Positions 6,687-14,979 of a DNA stretch of 38,229 nucleotides are shown here, one piece after another; the stretch's first letter is position 1; each line of letters begins with the position of its first letter. The translations under genes were made by a program, and so were the position numbers. The DNA comes from DAOUET01 sp034430155 (GTDB taxonomy: Bacteria > Chloroflexota > Anaerolineae > Anaerolineales > UBA4823), in contig DAOUET010000035.1 of NCBI GenBank assembly GCA_034430155.1, positions 1 to 38,229 of the forward strand, read 5' to 3'. The notes beneath the pieces were generated by a model. The model had not been told where the DNA came from and did not search any database. It was given only the letters and a program-made list of their open reading frames with translations.

Positions 6687-9600
6687 CTAGCGTCTCACCA
6701 GCGGGAGGTGGATTTTATATCCCAGGTATAGGTGGATGGTAGCGCTGGCGGTCATCCCGTCGCTGTCGATCACCGTCAAGGTGATAGCGTGCCAGCCTGG
6801 CGACAGGTTTGCCCAAATCTGGTTCCCACTTCCCAGGAAGCCTTCCCGGTCCGAGCTCCAGGCTAAGGAGTCGCCGCTTAGCGGGCCATCCTCCCAGTCA
6901 AAGGCATACCCAGTCAACATCAACGGCATGTTGGGGGATACTGTCATGCCGTCTCCGGGTAGCGTGATCAGGACAGTCGGTCCCTTAGCCTCGATGTTAA
7001 AAAACCCGCTGGTTGCCTGGGAGGTGAGCAACCCGTCCGAGGCGTAGACGCGCACCAGGGCCTGTGACGTGCCCGGGAATTGGTCCCCGCGTACCTGTAG
7101 GCTGGTCCCCTGATGATGGGTGGCGATCACCGCCCAGTTCTCCCCGCCATCCTGGCTGAAGGCCACGTCGAACCACAATGGATCACCGTCGGCGTCGCTG
7201 GCTACCCAGGAGATGGTATAGTCCCCGCCCGCTTTCCAGGTTTCGCCGCCCATCGGGCCGAGCAAGGCCACTACCGGCGTGCTGGGGCTGGTGGCGCGCT
7301 CAACCAACATAGTATCCCCGTGCCAGATCTCCACGTAAGCCGTTGTTGGGTACCAAGGGACGATTTCGTAAAAGCTCTGCAGGGGGGCTACCGTGGGGGC
7401 GGCTGGCGCTCCGGGCAGCCAACTTGGCATGCTCTTCTGCATGTCGAAATAGCGGGTGAACAGGGTCTGGCGCGCCGCATCCACCAAACGCAGCGCGTAA
7501 GCTCCCTCGCCAGGTTGGCTGTGATACCCGCTGGGGAACTCCAGAATCGACCATGGGTCGAGTGCCAGCGTGTCGCTCAGGTTGCCTGAGACGAACAGGT
7601 ACGACCAGGTCTCTTGTCCGGCACTCACCGGCGCCATCATGCCCTCCTCAAGGTTTGACCCGCTTGCCAGCGTGGACCCGCGGTAATCCAGGATACCGCG
7701 GTAAGTGTACTCCGAGATCCACTCGTCCTGGCAGTAGCTCATCACATCGGAGCTGGTTTGCGGCACCACCCAACCATCGGGCAGCGATTGCACTTTGCCC
7801 CCTGCAGCGCCCTGCGGGTCCCAGCCGTAATCGCCCAATTCCGCGTTGCTATAAGGATAATTGGGATCAGGATCGGTCACATCACATGGGGCGTGGCTGC
7901 GATCGAAGTTGTGCCCCAGCTCGTGCACCAGGATGTCCGCGCAGTCCTCCAGGTTCTGGTGCGTCATCTCCACCAGCCCGACCGCCACCCAGCCTGGGTC
8001 GTCTCCCAGGCCGGCGGCGGAGTCAGGTCCTTCTTGTTGACCGAAGGGGAACATGCCGTAAAATTGGGCAAAACCGATCGGCCCAGATAAATACGACCAC
8101 CAAATGTTCTTGTTTCTCAAATCGCGTATCTTGGCCAACAGTTTATCCCAACCATCAACGCCGGGACCGACCTTCTCCGTCCACTCCAGCATTGACCCGG
8201 GCATGTTCAACCAATACACCTCGCCTACCGGCAGGATATTCTCCGTGTAATTGTTCAGCCACCAGGGCATGTCCAGGTTGACGTAGCTGGAGTGATTGCC
8301 CCACTTGTAGTGCACCCATATCGGTACAATCTTCAGCGGTGGGGTGTGAACGAAGGCCACCGGAACCGTCTTGGAGTTATTGGCGTAGGTTGACTCGGGG
8401 ATCTTGTGATCGGGGTTAACCGTCACCTTGATTGTGCCCGAAGCTGACAATTCACTGGCGGAGAAATAGAAGTTGAGCGTGTCGCTGAATTTGGCCCGGT
8501 CTGGGATGAGCGGCGCGCTGATCGGGGAGTTAAGTGGGACGCCGGTGTACTGGTTGTAACCCACATAGGCGAGAGCGCTGGCCGATACGTCCGGTACGGG
8601 GCTAGTGCTGCCTATCACCTTGACGTAGACCCGCACGTAAGTCGCTTTTCCCGAGATCAAAGGCACGGCGTTATCTCCATCCTTGCACTTGCTGTTACCC
8701 TTGCACTGAATTCCCTGGGTGAGCTCGATCGCTTCGATCTGCAGGTCGAGGGAGGTCTTGGGCGTCGCCGTCGGGGTCGGAGTAGGGGTGGGCGTGCTGG
8801 TTGCCGTTGGGGTGGGGGTAGGAGTGGGTGTGCTCGTCGACGTTGGTGTCGGCGTCAGCGACGGCTTGAGGGTAGGGGTGACCGTCGGGGTTTCCGTGGT
8901 CGGTGGAGATACGGGGATGAATACATCGCCGTAAATATCCGCGTTTTGGGTGGCCTGGTTGCGATAATCCTCCCACACGATTAGGAAGGCCAGCTCACTT
9001 CCGCTGGCCAGCACCGGTAACCCTTCCCAGCTGTTCTCATTGGAGATGGGCGCTTCGGAGCTAGGCAGTTGCCCATCACCGCTCACCCGGCGTTGGTAAA
9101 CATCGTGGTCGCTGGGGGTGTACTCGTACTCCCAGGTCACCAGGTATTCCAGTGTTTCGGGTTTGTAAGCGATGTCCGGGTTCAGGCGCCGGTTGCCATC
9201 CTCCCAGGAGATGCCGAAGTTCCCCCCCACCGAGGTGCCATCTGCGCTCACCCGCTGCCCGTAGATGTCTGCTGCGGCTCCCCAGGCCCAGTGGTGGTCC
9301 TCCCATACCACCATGAACTCATCCAAATCTGGGTTGTAATCTAGCTCGGGGTTGACCTGCTCGTATTCCCAGGTGGTTATGGGGATGACCCCTCCCACCA
9401 GGGAGCCATCGCTGGTCACCCGCTGTGCAACCAGGTTGAGGTTCTCGCTGGTATATGTTAAGTCCTCCCACACCGCCAGGTACTCACCATAGTTCGACCC
9501 GTACGCCACCGAGGGATTGGCTTGGTCGTCCAAACCGCTGGCGACCGTGAACCTGGCTTGCACGCTCCCGCTGGCGTCCAGGACTGCAGCCTCGATGTCC

Positions 9601-10235
9601 CGGTTATGCACGTCGTAGGCCCTGTCCCACACTACCAGCCACTCGTCCGTGGATGGGTTGTATGCTACCGAAGGAGAGGTTTCGTAGTCTCTGCTTGCAG
9701 TGATGATGATCTCGTTTCCGACGGGTACGCCATTGTTCCCCACCCGGCGGGCGATGATATCGTGGTCGACGTTCTCTTCATAAGCAAACTCCCACACCAC
9801 CAGGCACTCGCCCGTCTGGGTGTTGCAGGCCACCTCTGGAGCCAGGCTTTTCTTGGGAGAGTAGTTCGATACATAAAAAGGATCATCGCGGGGGATCCCG
9901 TCTACTCCGACGACAACCCCCGTGATGCTGTAAACCATCTGGTAGTCCTCCCACACCACCAGGTAAGAATCGATCTGCGGGTTGTAGTCCGCCCCCGGGT
10001 GCCTTTCCTCCCCTTCAAGCGCGGTGATGGGGGTGGTCGCAAGCGGGGCAGCCATCCAGAATCCACCCCCTTTTCCAAAAAGCCCATCCGCCCGCACCCC
10101 GGGTAAAGCCAGGGCCAGAGCCACAGCCAACAAGCCAGTCAACCCGAGCAGAACGACGGTAATGGCTACGCCCCCAGAGCGGCGCTCCCCGACAACCCCT
10201 GGCACCCGGCGCCTGAGAGCTAGGTTGGTTTTCAT
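6687..10235 (-). CDS. Secreted multidomain protein: seven propeller-like repeats, Thr/Pro linker, metzincin protease domain
   Basis: A 1182-residue exported protein. Residues 20-48 form a hydrophobic signal/anchor. Residues about 70-435 contain seven repeats with the core NPxxDEYLVVWEDY (first VVWEDY near 93, last LIVWEDY near 425), which fits a seven-bladed propeller. A Thr/Pro linker follows (about 440-490), then a CARDB-like beta domain (about 490-620, with VPLISGKATYVRVYVKV). The protease region has H771-E-L-G-H775 and H781 (HELGHNFDRSH), the HExxHxxxxxH zinc motif of metzincins, with a Met-turn-like SDVMSY (Met832). Ig-like regions follow (GGETWKAGGDYTISWVASDADG; LPGDGMTVSPN), and the tail is IHLPLVRR. 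AAGGAGG eight bases before the ATG supports the start. It is probably a surface or extracellular protease; the target is unknown. Confidence 0.88.
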   Translation of the reverse strand: MKTNLALRRRVPGVVGERRSGGVAITVVLLGLTGLLAVALALALPGVRADGLFGKGGGFWMAAPLATTPITALEGEERHPGADYNPQIDSYLVVWEDYQMVYSITGVVVGVDGIPRDDPFYVSNYSPKKSLAPEVACNTQTGECLVVWEFAYEENVDHDIIARRVGNNGVPVGNEIIITASRDYETSPSVAYNPSTDEWLVVWDRAYDVHNRDIEAAVLDASGSVQARFTVASGLDDQANPSVAYGSNYGEYLAVWEDLTYTSENLNLVAQRVTSDGSLVGGVIPITTWEYEQVNPELDYNPDLDEFMVVWEDHHWAWGAAADIYGQRVSADGTSVGGNFGISWEDGNRRLNPDIAYKPETLEYLVTWEYEYTPSDHDVYQRRVSGDGQLPSSEAPISNENSWEGLPVLASGSELAFLIVWEDYRNQATQNADIYGDVFIPVSPPTTETPTVTPTLKPSLTPTPTSTSTPTPTPTPTATSTPTPTPTPTATPKTSLDLQIEAIELTQGIQCKGNSKCKDGDNAVPLISGKATYVRVYVKVIGSTSPVPDVSASALAYVGYNQYTGVPLNSPISAPLIPDRAKFSDTLNFYFSASELSASGTIKVTVNPDHKIPESTYANNSKTVPVAFVHTPPLKIVPIWVHYKWGNHSSYVNLDMPWWLNNYTENILPVGEVYWLNMPGSMLEWTEKVGPGVDGWDKLLAKIRDLRNKNIWWSYLSGPIGFAQFYGMFPFGQQEGPDSAAGLGDDPGWVAVGLVEMTHQNLEDCADILVHELGHNFDRSHAPCDVTDPDPNYPYSNAELGDYGWDPQGAAGGKVQSLPDGWVVPQTSSDVMSYCQDEWISEYTYRGILDYRGSTLASGSNLEEGMMAPVSAGQETWSYLFVSGNLSDTLALDPWSILEFPSGYHSQPGEGAYALRLVDAARQTLFTRYFDMQKSMPSWLPGAPAAPTVAPLQSFYEIVPWYPTTAYVEIWHGDTMLVERATSPSTPVVALLGPMGGETWKAGGDYTISWVASDADGDPLWFDVAFSQDGGENWAVIATHHQGTSLQVRGDQFPGTSQALVRVYASDGLLTSQATSGFFNIEAKGPTVLITLPGDGMTVSPNMPLMLTGYAFDWEDGPLSGDSLAWSSDREGFLGSGNQIWANLSPGWHAITLTVIDSDGMTASATIHLYLGYKIHLPLVRR

Positions 10236-10359
10236 GCCCCATGCCTCCTTAGAAACATTTTTCTCACTCTAATTATGATACAGAAAATCCGGTGCAAATG
10301 CAATACCCTCTCACCCAGCCGGTCAGTGCCGCCTCGCCATATGCCCGGTTTTCCCCTCC

Positions 10360-10584
10360 TCATCCCGTCACCCTCCTCCATGGCACCGCCAGGATTTTTT
10401 CACCAAACTGGAGGACCCGGTCTCCCCCGTGCAACAACACTCCTCCGATCGCACCTGGGTGCATCTCCAAAAAAGCGCGCAGCCCAGCGGCGTCCCGGTA
10501 CCTTGGCTGGTCGGTACGCTTGACTTCGATGGCCAATATACGGCGCCCGTATTCCAGGACGAAATCCACCTCCTGTCCCCCTTG
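10360..10584 (-). pseudogene. C-terminal fragment of a DUF4143 ATPase
   Basis: The minus-strand frame from 10584 reads QGGQEVDFVLEYGRRILAIE, then VKRTDQPRYRDAAGLRAFLE and a closing strand AVPWRR. The EVDF...EVK pattern is the C-terminal nuclease-fold module of the AAA+/DUF4143 proteins. The about 300 residues expected upstream (P-loop ATPase and the rest of DUF4143) are missing. The fragment begins exactly where the AT-rich palindrome at 10585-10619 ends, so the break is probably tied to that element. Confidence 0.6.
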
Positions 10585-10619
10585 AATAAAAATTATTCAC
10601 CACGTGAATAATTTTTATT
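10585..10619. repeat. Perfect 16-bp AT-rich inverted repeat with 3-base loop
   Basis: 10585-10600 (AATAAAAATTATTCAC) is exactly complementary to 10604-10619, separated by CAC. It sits at the truncated 5' edge of the DUF4143 remnant. It could be the end of an excised element, a recombination scar or a bidirectional terminator; the sequence alone does not decide. Confidence 0.75.
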
Positions 10620-10652
10620 AATATTCTGCCTGAGCTCGGGTTAAAACCCTTT

Positions 10653-10732
10653 GGACACGGATTGCGCGGAGAACACGGATTCGGTTTTAATCTGCCGGGG
10701 AAAAATCCGTCTGGTCTAGGCCGTCCGTGTCC
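10653..10732. repeat. Noncoding dyad repeat with GGACACGGA ends
   Basis: GGACACGGA at 10653-10661 is the exact inverse of TCCGTGTCC at 10724-10732. Inner copies of ACACGGAT and AAATCCGT lie between them. This looks like a degenerate intergenic repeat; no gene is visible in 10620-10772. Confidence 0.4.
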
Positions 10733-10772
10733 AACAAAAACCTACCTTGCCTACCCTGAATTTATGTTTTGT

Positions 10773-10808
10773 AAAAAAAAGCACACCAGACCACTTTCGC
10801 AGCCTGGT
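10773..10808 (-). terminator. Rho-independent terminator of the tRNA operon
   Basis: On the minus strand, ACCAGGCTGC and GTGGTCTGGT pair (with G-U wobbles) around a GAAA tetraloop, followed after a short GTGC by eight T residues. It lies just downstream of the CAU tRNA. Confidence 0.8.
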
Positions 10809-10823
10809 GCATTTAATTTGAGA

Positions 10824-10895
10824 TGGGCCCGGAGGGATTCGAACCCCCGACCAAACGGTTATGAGCCGTCCGCTCTGCCACTGAGCTACGGGCCC
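10824..10895 (-). tRNA. tRNA with CAU anticodon (Met or lysidine-modified Ile)
   Basis: A 72-base cloverleaf on the minus strand. The acceptor stem GGGCCCG/CGGGCCC is perfect. The anticodon arm is ACGGCTCATAACCGT with anticodon CAT, and the T arm contains GGGGGTTCGAATCCC. CCA is not encoded. An ACGGCTCATAACCGT arm is also seen in bacterial tRNA-Ile(CAU), so charging by Ile after lysidine modification is possible; elongator Met is the alternative. The perfectly paired first acceptor base pair argues against initiator tRNA. It is co-transcribed with the tRNA-Gly three bases upstream. Confidence 0.92.
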
Positions 10896-10898
10896 CAG

Positions 10899-10970
10899 AG
10901 CGGGCGACCGGATTCGAACCGGCGAATATCAGCTTGGAAGGCTGATGCCTTACCACTTGGCCACGCCCGC
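10899..10970 (-). tRNA. tRNA-Gly (UCC)
   Basis: A 72-base cloverleaf on the minus strand. The acceptor stem is GCGGGCG/CGCCCGC, the anticodon stem ATCAGC/GCTGAT encloses CTTCCAA with anticodon TCC, and the T loop GGTTCGAATCC is standard. CCA is not encoded. It is the first gene of a two-tRNA unit. Confidence 0.93.
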
Positions 10971-11456
10971 GCTTTGTTGGGGTTTTTCCTTAACCCATAA
11001 ACACTCTAAAACGACGCAGACTGTTTTTTTTCTGCGTCCCTGAGCGTTCTCTATGTCTTGAATTAGCGCTCAATATTTTACCATATTGGCGCTGATTATC
11101 GGCTTTGCAGCGAGATGAATTCCCCCCTCCATGGAATTCCTGCCTACATCGAAACCTGCAGAGGTTTTGGGCTCCGCGCGGCCGTCCGGCAGCGTGCTCT
11201 CAAGCAAGGGATTGGCGGGTGGGGGGGACAAATCTGGGCCATCCAGACCCAAAACCAAGTGAAATCTTTTCTTAATTCCTCAGAAACCTGAATTAGAATC
11301 TAGGATGGCTGCGATAAACGGGTGTAGAGAGCTTTTGCCCTTGCCATACTCATGACATGATTTCCTCGTTTTACTGCCCAACAGTGCCGGCTGGGTAAGT
11401 GCAAAGCCTATCGAACCCGGGGCGCTGTGGTAACCCTATTTTGAATGGAGGTACCT
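10971..11456. other. Noncoding region between the tRNA genes and the oxidoreductase gene
   Basis: No convincing gene. It holds two stem-loops: GACGCAGA/TCTGCGTC at 11013-11038, with a T-rich loop, and AGCGCTCAATAT/ATATTGGCGCT at 11065-11093, with one bulged base. A short dyad GAATTCC/GGAATTC is at about 11117-11139. The minus-strand promoter of the tRNA pair should lie in 10971-11060, but no clean -35/-10 pair was found. Confidence 0.5.
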
Positions 11457-12626
11457 GTGAAGGAACAATACAATTACATGGTCCTGGGTGCTGGGAGACA
11501 AGGCACCGCAGCTGCCTACGACATGGCGCTTTGGGGGGATGCAAACCGGGTAGTCCTGGCAGATATAAATTGGGAAGCCGCCCGAAAAGCCACTGAACGG
11601 GTGAACGCTTTGTTAGATCGCCAGATAGCTGAACCGGCCCGGGTGGACGTGAGTGATCCCCAAGACCTGGCAAGAGCATTGGAGGGCATGCATGCCTGCC
11701 TGAGCGCGGTCCCGTATGTCTATAACCTGGATATCACCAAAATGGCTCTCGATGTGGCTGTCAATTTATGTGATCTCGGTGGGAATACCGAAATCGCCCG
11801 CCAACAGCACAAATTCGATGCCGCGGCGCGCAGCAAAGGTCTGAGCATCATCCCCAACTGCGGCCAAGTGCCGGGTCTGGGGACTTCTTTGATGGTTTAC
11901 GCCATGGAATCCTTAGATGAACCGGTGGATGTTTATATGTGGGATGGCGGCATCCCCCAAAATCCCAGGTCTCCTTTCAAGTACCTGCTGACTTTTCACG
12001 TTGCCGGCCTGACCAACGAATATGCTGAACCGGCAATCTTCCTGCGGGATTGGAAAATCACTGAAGTTGAGCCCATGACCGAAATGGAGACGGTCGAATT
12101 TCCAGAACCCATTGGTACTCTCGAAGCCTTTGTCGCAGGTGGGGGTACGGATACTATGCCGTGGACGTTTGAAGGCAAACTGAGGACTCTTCAGAATTTA
12201 ACCCTTCGCCACCCAGGCCACTTTTCCCAACTGCGCGCTTTTTACGATTTAGGTCTGTGGGATCAAGAGCCGGTCAAAGTAGATGGCATGCAGGTTGTCC
12301 CTCGGGAGGTGTTTCACGCTTTGTTTGAACCTAAGGTGAACTTTCCCGAAGATAAAGACCTGGTCATCGTGCGGGTGAAGGCTCTGGGCAAGAAGGACAG
12401 CCGCGATACCCAGGCACTCGTCCAGGTGATCGACTACTTCGATGAAAAAACCGGGTTCACAGCCATGGAACGCAGTACAGGTTGGAGCGCAGCCATCGTT
12501 GCTGAGATGATGGCTCGAGGTCAGACCCCCCGCGGTGCGGGAGGCGTTGAAAAGATGGTTCCAGCCCGCCTTTTTGTTGAAGAGCTCCGGCGACATGGCA
12601 TTCTCGTGACCGAAGAGATCATATAG
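11457..12626 (+). CDS. Saccharopine dehydrogenase-like NAD(P)-dependent oxidoreductase
   Basis: A 389-residue cytosolic protein with an N-terminal Rossmann fold (YNYMVLGAGRQGTAAAYDMA, glycine motif GxGxxG) and an adenosine-binding acid at the end of strand 2 (VVLADI). The following segment matches the saccharopine dehydrogenase/carboxynorspermidine synthase family: LDVAVNLCDLGGNTEIARQQ, then GLSIIPNCGQVPGLGTSLMV. Members oxidise or form secondary amines of amino acids; the exact substrate is not determined. A GTG at 11457 with GGAGG five bases upstream is preferred over the ATG at 11445, which overlaps that ribosome binding site. It is a single gene followed by a hairpin region and a convergent gene. 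Confidence 0.85.
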   Translation: MKEQYNYMVLGAGRQGTAAAYDMALWGDANRVVLADINWEAARKATERVNALLDRQIAEPARVDVSDPQDLARALEGMHACLSAVPYVYNLDITKMALDVAVNLCDLGGNTEIARQQHKFDAAARSKGLSIIPNCGQVPGLGTSLMVYAMESLDEPVDVYMWDGGIPQNPRSPFKYLLTFHVAGLTNEYAEPAIFLRDWKITEVEPMTEMETVEFPEPIGTLEAFVAGGGTDTMPWTFEGKLRTLQNLTLRHPGHFSQLRAFYDLGLWDQEPVKVDGMQVVPREVFHALFEPKVNFPEDKDLVIVRVKALGKKDSRDTQALVQVIDYFDEKTGFTAMERSTGWSAAIVAEMMARGQTPRGAGGVEKMVPARLFVEELRRHGILVTEEII

Positions 12627-12660
12627 CGGTCATTTTCTTATGCAAGATTTTTCGTATTTG

Positions 12661-12708
12661 CTTGGGGTGACCTGGTACTATTTTATTTAATCCAGGTCTC
12701 CTGCCAAG
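12661..12708. terminator. Possible bidirectional hairpin between convergent genes
   Basis: GACCTGG at 12669-12675 pairs with CCAGGTC at 12692-12698 around an A/T-rich loop, and outer CTTGG/CCAAG can extend it. There is no long T-run, so termination is inferred mainly from its place between convergent genes. Confidence 0.4.
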
Positions 12709-12737
12709 AAGGCCTGGGGCTTGATTTGTCTGCATAC

Positions 12738-13178
12738 CTAATCCCAAGCCGCTTCCGGCAAAGGGCTCTCGAGCATGGGGTGGGGGGTCAGATAAATCTT
12801 CATTAACGAGAACGCAAAACTTGGCATGTGCCAGATTCTAAATCCCCCGAAGGGCGGATTTTGCGCTTTTGTCGCAGTGACTTCAGTCGCCAGGTTAAAC
12901 CTGCCCCCAAAGTGACATGCACTCATCGGTCCTAACTCATCGGCCTGAACTTGAACACTGAGATCCTGACCATGACAGGATTTACAGGCCACGTCCACCA
13001 GATGTTTACCACGCTCTAATGACTGTTCGTCAGTGGGGATGTTCAATGTTTCCGGTTGGATATCGAAGGTCCTGTTCAGCCGGGCTCCTCCCAGCAATCC
13101 AAGGGTAACCACAACCAACACAAGCAAAACTACCAGACCACCTACTACAATGCCTAACCACTTCAGGAATTTTCTCAT
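12738..13178 (-). CDS. Membrane-anchored monohaem cytochrome c
   Basis: A 146-residue protein with an N-terminal membrane helix (residues about 6-30) and a haem-binding C65-K-S-C68-H69 (VACKSCHGQDLS). Met118 in HMPSF is a candidate sixth ligand. The region before the haem site (DIQPETLNIPTDEQSLERGK) is typical of periplasmic electron-transfer cytochromes. The part between haem site and Met is diverged (GPMSACHFGGRFNLATEV) and the protein ends soon after, so it is shorter than many relatives and could be partly degraded. The start at 13178 has AAGGAG six bases upstream; a longer reading from 13268 lacks such a site. It probably passes electrons at the outer face of the membrane; the partner is unknown. 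Confidence 0.65.
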   Translation of the reverse strand: MRKFLKWLGIVVGGLVVLLVLVVVTLGLLGGARLNRTFDIQPETLNIPTDEQSLERGKHLVDVACKSCHGQDLSVQVQADELGPMSACHFGGRFNLATEVTATKAQNPPFGGFRIWHMPSFAFSLMKIYLTPHPMLESPLPEAAWD

Positions 13179-13359
13179 CATTGTCTCCTTTTTTATGTCT
13201 GAGAGGGTTCCAGCCCAGAATATTTTTCCGGAAAGTTCCCGGCTTTCATAAACAACTAACCGGCGCAAAATGCGAGGGTGGGGCTCATATTAAAACCTAC
13301 TCTCCTGAAATCATCTCTCGTACTATACAAAGGATGAATCCCCTTGTCATGAGGCAGGT

Positions 13360-13378
13360 GTCCCAATTTATATGGGAC
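13360..13378. promoter_or_regulatory. Operator-like dyad GTCCCA-N7-TGGGAC
   Basis: Perfect 6-bp half-sites at 13360-13365 and 13373-13378 lie in the gap between divergent genes, with a further GTCCC a few bases downstream. The regulator is unknown. Confidence 0.35.
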
Positions 13379-13533
13379 ATATTGTCCCTAAAATATCCTG
13401 TTGGTAATCCATTGATTGATTACTTAGCACCTTGATTTGGGGGATTTTGGCGGTTGAAATTCGCCTAAAACACCTAGAAGCGCGTGAATTACGTAGCTCC
13501 TGAAAAATCCCGGATTAGTGGATTGAATCGGGC

Positions 13534-13539
13534 TATAAT
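13534..13539 (+). promoter_or_regulatory. Probable -10 box of the NfeD gene
   Basis: A perfect TATAAT lies 41 bases before the ATG at 13581. No good -35 box is seen at the expected distance, so an activator may be needed. Confidence 0.38.
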
Positions 13540-13580
13540 AAATTGAGTGTTCGTCAGATTCGGTTCTTCTTGAAGGTGTT

Positions 13581-14936
13581 ATGGATAATCAATCCCAGTG
13601 TCCCCTCATTTTTCGTTTAGTAGTGATTACCGGTCTGCTAGCGCTGATATTTACCTTGTCACCGCTTCTTCAAGGGGTCCTCGCTAAAGGAGAGGCTCCC
13701 CAGGTGTTGCTATTGACTGCTGATGGCCCTCTGACCCCCGCTATGGCTGAGTATTTGGATCGAGGTATCCGGACTGCCGAAGGAGGTGGCGCTGAGTTGA
13801 TCGTCTTCCAACTCAATACCCCAGGTGGCAATGTTGCTTTAATGAATCGCATGGTACAGACGATCCGTAACAGCCCGATACCAATCGTTGTATATGTCGC
13901 CCCGCGCGGCGCCATGGCGGCGAGCGCAGGCACGGTGATTACCTTGGCCGGCCACGCCGCCGCCATGGCACCCGAAACCGCTATTGGAGCGGCCAGCCCG
14001 GTGGGATCGGAAGGCCAGGATCTGGGCACGACCATTGAGGCGAAGGAGAAGAACATCCTCAAAGCCACGGTTCGTTCCCTGGCGGAACGGCGCGGTGCGG
14101 ATGCCATCCAACTGGCTCAAGACACCATCGATACAGCCAAGGCTGCTTCAGCCAGTGAAGCCATACAAGTCCATCTGGTGGACTTCATTGCAGCGGATGT
14201 GCCCGACCTCCTGCAGCAACTGGATGGCTTCAGTGTGGAAACCATCTCGGGATTCCAGATTTTGCATACCAGCGACGCAATCGTTATCCCCTTCAACCAA
14301 TCGCTGATCGAGCAGCTTCTGGCCACTCTCACTGATCCTAATATCGTCTTTATACTACTGACCATTGGGGTGCAAGCTATTCTTATTGAACTATCCAGTC
14401 CGGGAGGATGGGTGGCTGGCTTCATCGGCGTTATGAGCCTGGCGCTGGCCGCCTACGGCCTCGACATCTTACCGGTCAACTTTTTTGGACTGATCTTCAT
14501 AGCAACAGCATTTGTGCTTTTTATCCTGGATATAAAAGCGCCCACCCATGGTGCCCTTACTACGGCGGGGGTGGGCTCGTTGATCGTCGGAGCGTTGGTG
14601 CTGTTTAATTCACCCGGGACCCCTGCATTCCAGCAAGTCTCGGTGCCCCTGGTGGTAGGCACTTCGATATTCACCGCTGCTATTTTCTTCACCATCTTGA
14701 CCTTCGCCCTGCGGGCTCAAAAAGCACCCATCCGCACCGGCCAGGAGTCACTCGTCGGCAGGTTGGGTATTACCCGCTCAAACCTGGCACCTTATGGGAC
14801 TGGCACTGTGCAGCTGGGTGGAGAGCTGTGGACTGCAGAGTTAGTGGCCGGGCAGACAGGGATCATCGTAGAAGGGGAACAGGTAGAAGTCGTCGGCGTC
14901 AAGGGGGTCAGGATTTATGTGCGCAAAACCGGATAA
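13581..14936 (+). CDS. NfeD-family membrane-bound ClpP-class serine protease
   Basis: A 451-residue membrane protein. After a signal helix (residues 12-35) comes a ClpP/SppA-fold protease domain (about 40-250). FQLNTPGGNV holds the substrate strand, Ser115 in PRGAMAASAGT is the nucleophile, and a Lys at 155 or 157 in IEAKEKNILKATVRSLAE is the general base of the Ser/Lys dyad known from archaeal 1510-N. Four to five transmembrane helices follow (about 265-385), then a C-terminal OB-fold NfeD domain (ESLVGRLGITRSNLAPYGTG, then VEGEQVEVVGVKGVRIYV). Long-form NfeD proteins cleave membrane proteins such as stomatins. The partner stomatin gene usually found next to it is not adjacent here. GAAGG upstream supports the ATG. 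Confidence 0.93.
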   Translation: MDNQSQCPLIFRLVVITGLLALIFTLSPLLQGVLAKGEAPQVLLLTADGPLTPAMAEYLDRGIRTAEGGGAELIVFQLNTPGGNVALMNRMVQTIRNSPIPIVVYVAPRGAMAASAGTVITLAGHAAAMAPETAIGAASPVGSEGQDLGTTIEAKEKNILKATVRSLAERRGADAIQLAQDTIDTAKAASASEAIQVHLVDFIAADVPDLLQQLDGFSVETISGFQILHTSDAIVIPFNQSLIEQLLATLTDPNIVFILLTIGVQAILIELSSPGGWVAGFIGVMSLALAAYGLDILPVNFFGLIFIATAFVLFILDIKAPTHGALTTAGVGSLIVGALVLFNSPGTPAFQQVSVPLVVGTSIFTAAIFFTILTFALRAQKAPIRTGQESLVGRLGITRSNLAPYGTGTVQLGGELWTAELVAGQTGIIVEGEQVEVVGVKGVRIYVRKTG

Positions 14937-14979
14937 CCAGGGCTAGCTGCTATCCCGGCGGGGTCAGAGGTTGTTGTGT

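Larger units (their letters stand above)
13179..13580. other. Intergenic region between divergent cytochrome c and NfeD genes
   Basis: No gene is seen. It carries an operator-like dyad at 13360-13378 and a TATAAT at 13534-13539, listed separately. The rest is unremarkable A/T-rich sequence. Confidence 0.5.

Noticed and set aside
8719..8934. Plus-strand Val/Gly repeat frame opposite the Thr/Pro linker
   Set aside because: It is the antisense shadow of the Thr/Pro-coding repeat in the large secreted protein.
10662..11000. Plus-strand open frame of 112 codons with RWARRDSNPRP and GRPDSNRR motifs
   Set aside because: It is read across the two tRNA genes on the other strand; this peptide is a well-known false ORF produced by tRNA sequence.
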